DNA from: DASRDR01 sp963812945 [NCBI: uncultured Candidatus Rokubacteria bacterium]
Lineage (GTDB): Bacteria; Methylomirabilota; Methylomirabilia; Rokubacteriales
Direction of reading: 5' to 3'
Length of the DNA: 64,000 nucleotides
Assembly (NCBI GenBank): GCA_963812945.1
Contig: CAWEXD010000004.1
Span: forward strand, 306,206 to 370,205
Below the pieces are notes generated by a model. That model was not told where the DNA came from. It did no database searches and worked only from the letters and a program-made list of their open reading frames with translations. Positions within the stretch are counted from its first letter, which is position 1. Every line of letters starts with the position of its first letter. This document shows positions 62,746 through 64,000 of the stretch, piece after piece. The position numbers were made by a program, and so were the translations under genes.

Positions 62746-63189
62746 CTAGCGGGCGCACGTGAGTCCCGGTATTCGCGTCCGCACGTACGTCACGAAGTCA
62801 GGTCGGTAGTCACCACAGGTGAAGACACCCTGTTCCAGATAGCCGCGATGTTGGCGCAGAATTGAGGTGATGGCTCTCTCCCATCGCGGATCATTGCCAA
62901 CCAGACCCCACAGCGTCTCGGCGGTGAAGAACGCGTGCGTGACGAACCAGCCATATCGGGCATCCACGGGTTGGTCGGCGCGTCGGCTGGCCAGGTCGGG
63001 GTGCTCCACGGCCAACTTGAGGTGCTCCTGAAGAACACCGAGGGCCGCCACTTGCCGTTGGTCGGCGGCGCTGCGCTGATACGTCAACACCCCGAACACC
63101 ATGGATCCCGCCGTGACAACGGCCCCAAGAATCGTTGCTAAGTGCGCCGGCCGCTGCCATCTCAGTTCAGGGATTGCGATCCTGTCCAC
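62746..63189 (-). CDS. Small membrane-anchored protein of unknown function
   Basis: 147 residues. One N-terminal transmembrane segment (HLATILGAVVTAGSMVFGVL) is followed by a helical charged region (QRSAADQRQVAALGVLQEHL) and a globular C-terminal part (YGWFVTHAFFTAETLWGLVG, RAITSILRQHRGYLEQGVF). It resembles the class of bacterial proteins with one TM helix and a cytosolic four-helix-type domain, but I recognise no named family. ATG or GTG near 63189. Unlinked to its neighbours as far as can be seen; the stretch 62415-62745 upstream of the sulfatase holds no gene. Confidence 0.5.
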   Translation of the reverse strand: MDRIAIPELRWQRPAHLATILGAVVTAGSMVFGVLTYQRSAADQRQVAALGVLQEHLKLAVEHPDLASRRADQPVDARYGWFVTHAFFTAETLWGLVGNDPRWERAITSILRQHRGYLEQGVFTCGDYRPDFVTYVRTRIPGLTCAR

Positions 63190-63394
63190 TGGCGGCCTCC
63201 ATCGCTATGCGTAGGCGGAACGTCGGTGCCCTGGGCCCAGGCGAGTGCCGGGCGGCCCGACACCAGGAACAGCAGCGCGAGCTCGAGCGCCCGGCGCGTC
63301 CGCAGACACCCCATTCTGATCATGTCGTCAGCGGTCCCGTTCATGAGGGTCGATCGTCGGGTCCACCGACGCGCCCGCCACCACTGGCTCCGCA

Positions 63395-63930
63395 TCAGAG
63401 CAGATCCAGCTCGTAGTTGACGATCAGGCGAAAGTCCTTGAACACCTTGGGGCCGCCGTCGTCACCATAGCCGTTGCGAAAGCGAAGCGACAGCCCCTTG
63501 ACCGCCGCCACGTTGTAGATGACGTCCGCCTCCCCCTCGCGAGTCGTCGACCGCCGGCCGGTGTTCGGGCCTTCACGGTCGTTCCCCTGCGCGTAGATCA
63601 GGTGCACGCTCAAGCCCGGGACCCGGAACGGCAGCAGGGTGCTGCCGAAGTCGTACTTGGGGCCGATGCCGAAGGCCTTCTCGTTCGCCCGGTCGAAGTC
63701 CGTCACCATCAAGGCGAGGTAGCCGGGCCACGTGCCATTGTTCGTGCGGATGTTGGCCCCGTCACCCGTGACATGCGTCGCCACGCCCAGGGAGAGGCCT
63801 TTCCACAGGAGCCGCGCGGCGGCCCCCACGTTCCACGTGTTGAAGTCGGCGAGCCGCCGACCCCCGGAATTGTCCGTGAATTGCCGGATCGCCTGTGTAC
63901 GAACGCCCAGGTTTTCTGCGATGATTTCGA
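63395..63930 (-). pseudogene. 3' part of an OprD-like outer-membrane porin
   Basis: The frame gives FTDNSGGRRLADFNTWNVGA, LSLGVATHVTGDGANI, a late KGLSLRFRNGYGDDGG, and ends with DFRLIVNYELDLL. This is the strand-rich end of an OprD-family or similar outer-membrane porin. At the 5' side the frame runs straight into the repeat beginning at about 63915, and no start or signal peptide is present. The porin is therefore cut off by the repeat, or continues in rearranged form beyond the window. Confidence 0.7.
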
Positions 63931-64000
63931 GCCGACCGTTGGGTTGAAAAACCAAGGGGCTACGGTGGTGGTCCGTAACCCCTTGTCTTTGCTGGTTCGG
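63915..64000 (-). repeat. Type A repeat, copy running off the window
   Basis: GCGATGATTTCGAGCCGACC and the stem CAAGGGGCTACGG/CCGTAACCCCTTG (63953-63985) match the 5' portions of the repeats at 49463 and 58096. The tRNA-like block would begin at about 63991 (TGCTGGTTCGG), where the window ends. Confidence 0.65.

Overview
The window is GC-rich and gene-dense. It carries Gram-negative traits: an LpxL-like acyltransferase, an OprD-type porin fragment, lipoproteins and an MscS channel. The mix of acyl-CoA enzymes, peptide ABC transporters, amidases and cobalamin-dependent radical SAM enzymes fits a soil or sediment bacterium such as Candidatus Rokubacteria/Methylomirabilota or a deep-branching proteobacterium. 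This placement is an inference; no rRNA or ribosomal marker gene is present.

Layout. 1-8.7 kb: ahcY behind an extended -10 promoter and an S-adenosylhomocysteine riboswitch, then a tightly coupled operon (acyl-adenylating enzyme, acyl carrier protein, LpxL-like acyltransferase, TylF-like O-methyltransferase, second methyltransferase). Dispersed repeats bracket or lead into these genes. 8.7-21.7 kb: MscS channel, DUF6454 protein, acyl-CoA dehydrogenase, an amidase/AtzG-like/class III nucleotide cyclase operon, and a peptide-type ABC transporter (binding protein and two permeases, no ATPase) coupled to two glycosyltransferases. 22.5-29.9 kb: GlsB-like protein, decayed transposase, IlvD/Edd dehydratase, acyl-CoA carboxylase beta chain, and a secreted protein/lipoprotein pair.

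29.9-39.1 kb is the most striking region. Four paralogous B12-binding radical SAM proteins of the RiPP-maturation C-methyltransferase type lie around a short divergent promoter: three overlapping genes on the minus strand, one on the plus strand. The plus-strand gene is followed by a small NHLP/Os1348-like leader-peptide protein (likely precursor) and an alpha/beta hydrolase whose nucleophile elbow carries Cys instead of Ser. Read together, this is a candidate ribosomal peptide pathway with several C-methylating enzymes and one visible substrate.

39-64 kb is mosaic. An AMP ligase, a truncated Bug-type binding protein, an NHL protein, a DMT exporter, an Ldh_2 dehydrogenase, a beta-lactamase-fold hydrolase, a histone-H1-like repeat protein, a broken toxin-antitoxin pair, a two-component/MBL/CobW/DUF2092 cluster, and a cupin/arylsulfatase/porin group are separated by repeated sequences. 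Each repeat contains a hairpin next to the 3' end of an initiator tRNA-fMet gene (minus sense). Gene fragments are common at or near the repeats: a Bug protein, sulfatase C-termini, a porin, a transposase and an unidentified minus-strand gene. This is what repeated integration or recombination at a tRNA-derived attachment site would leave.
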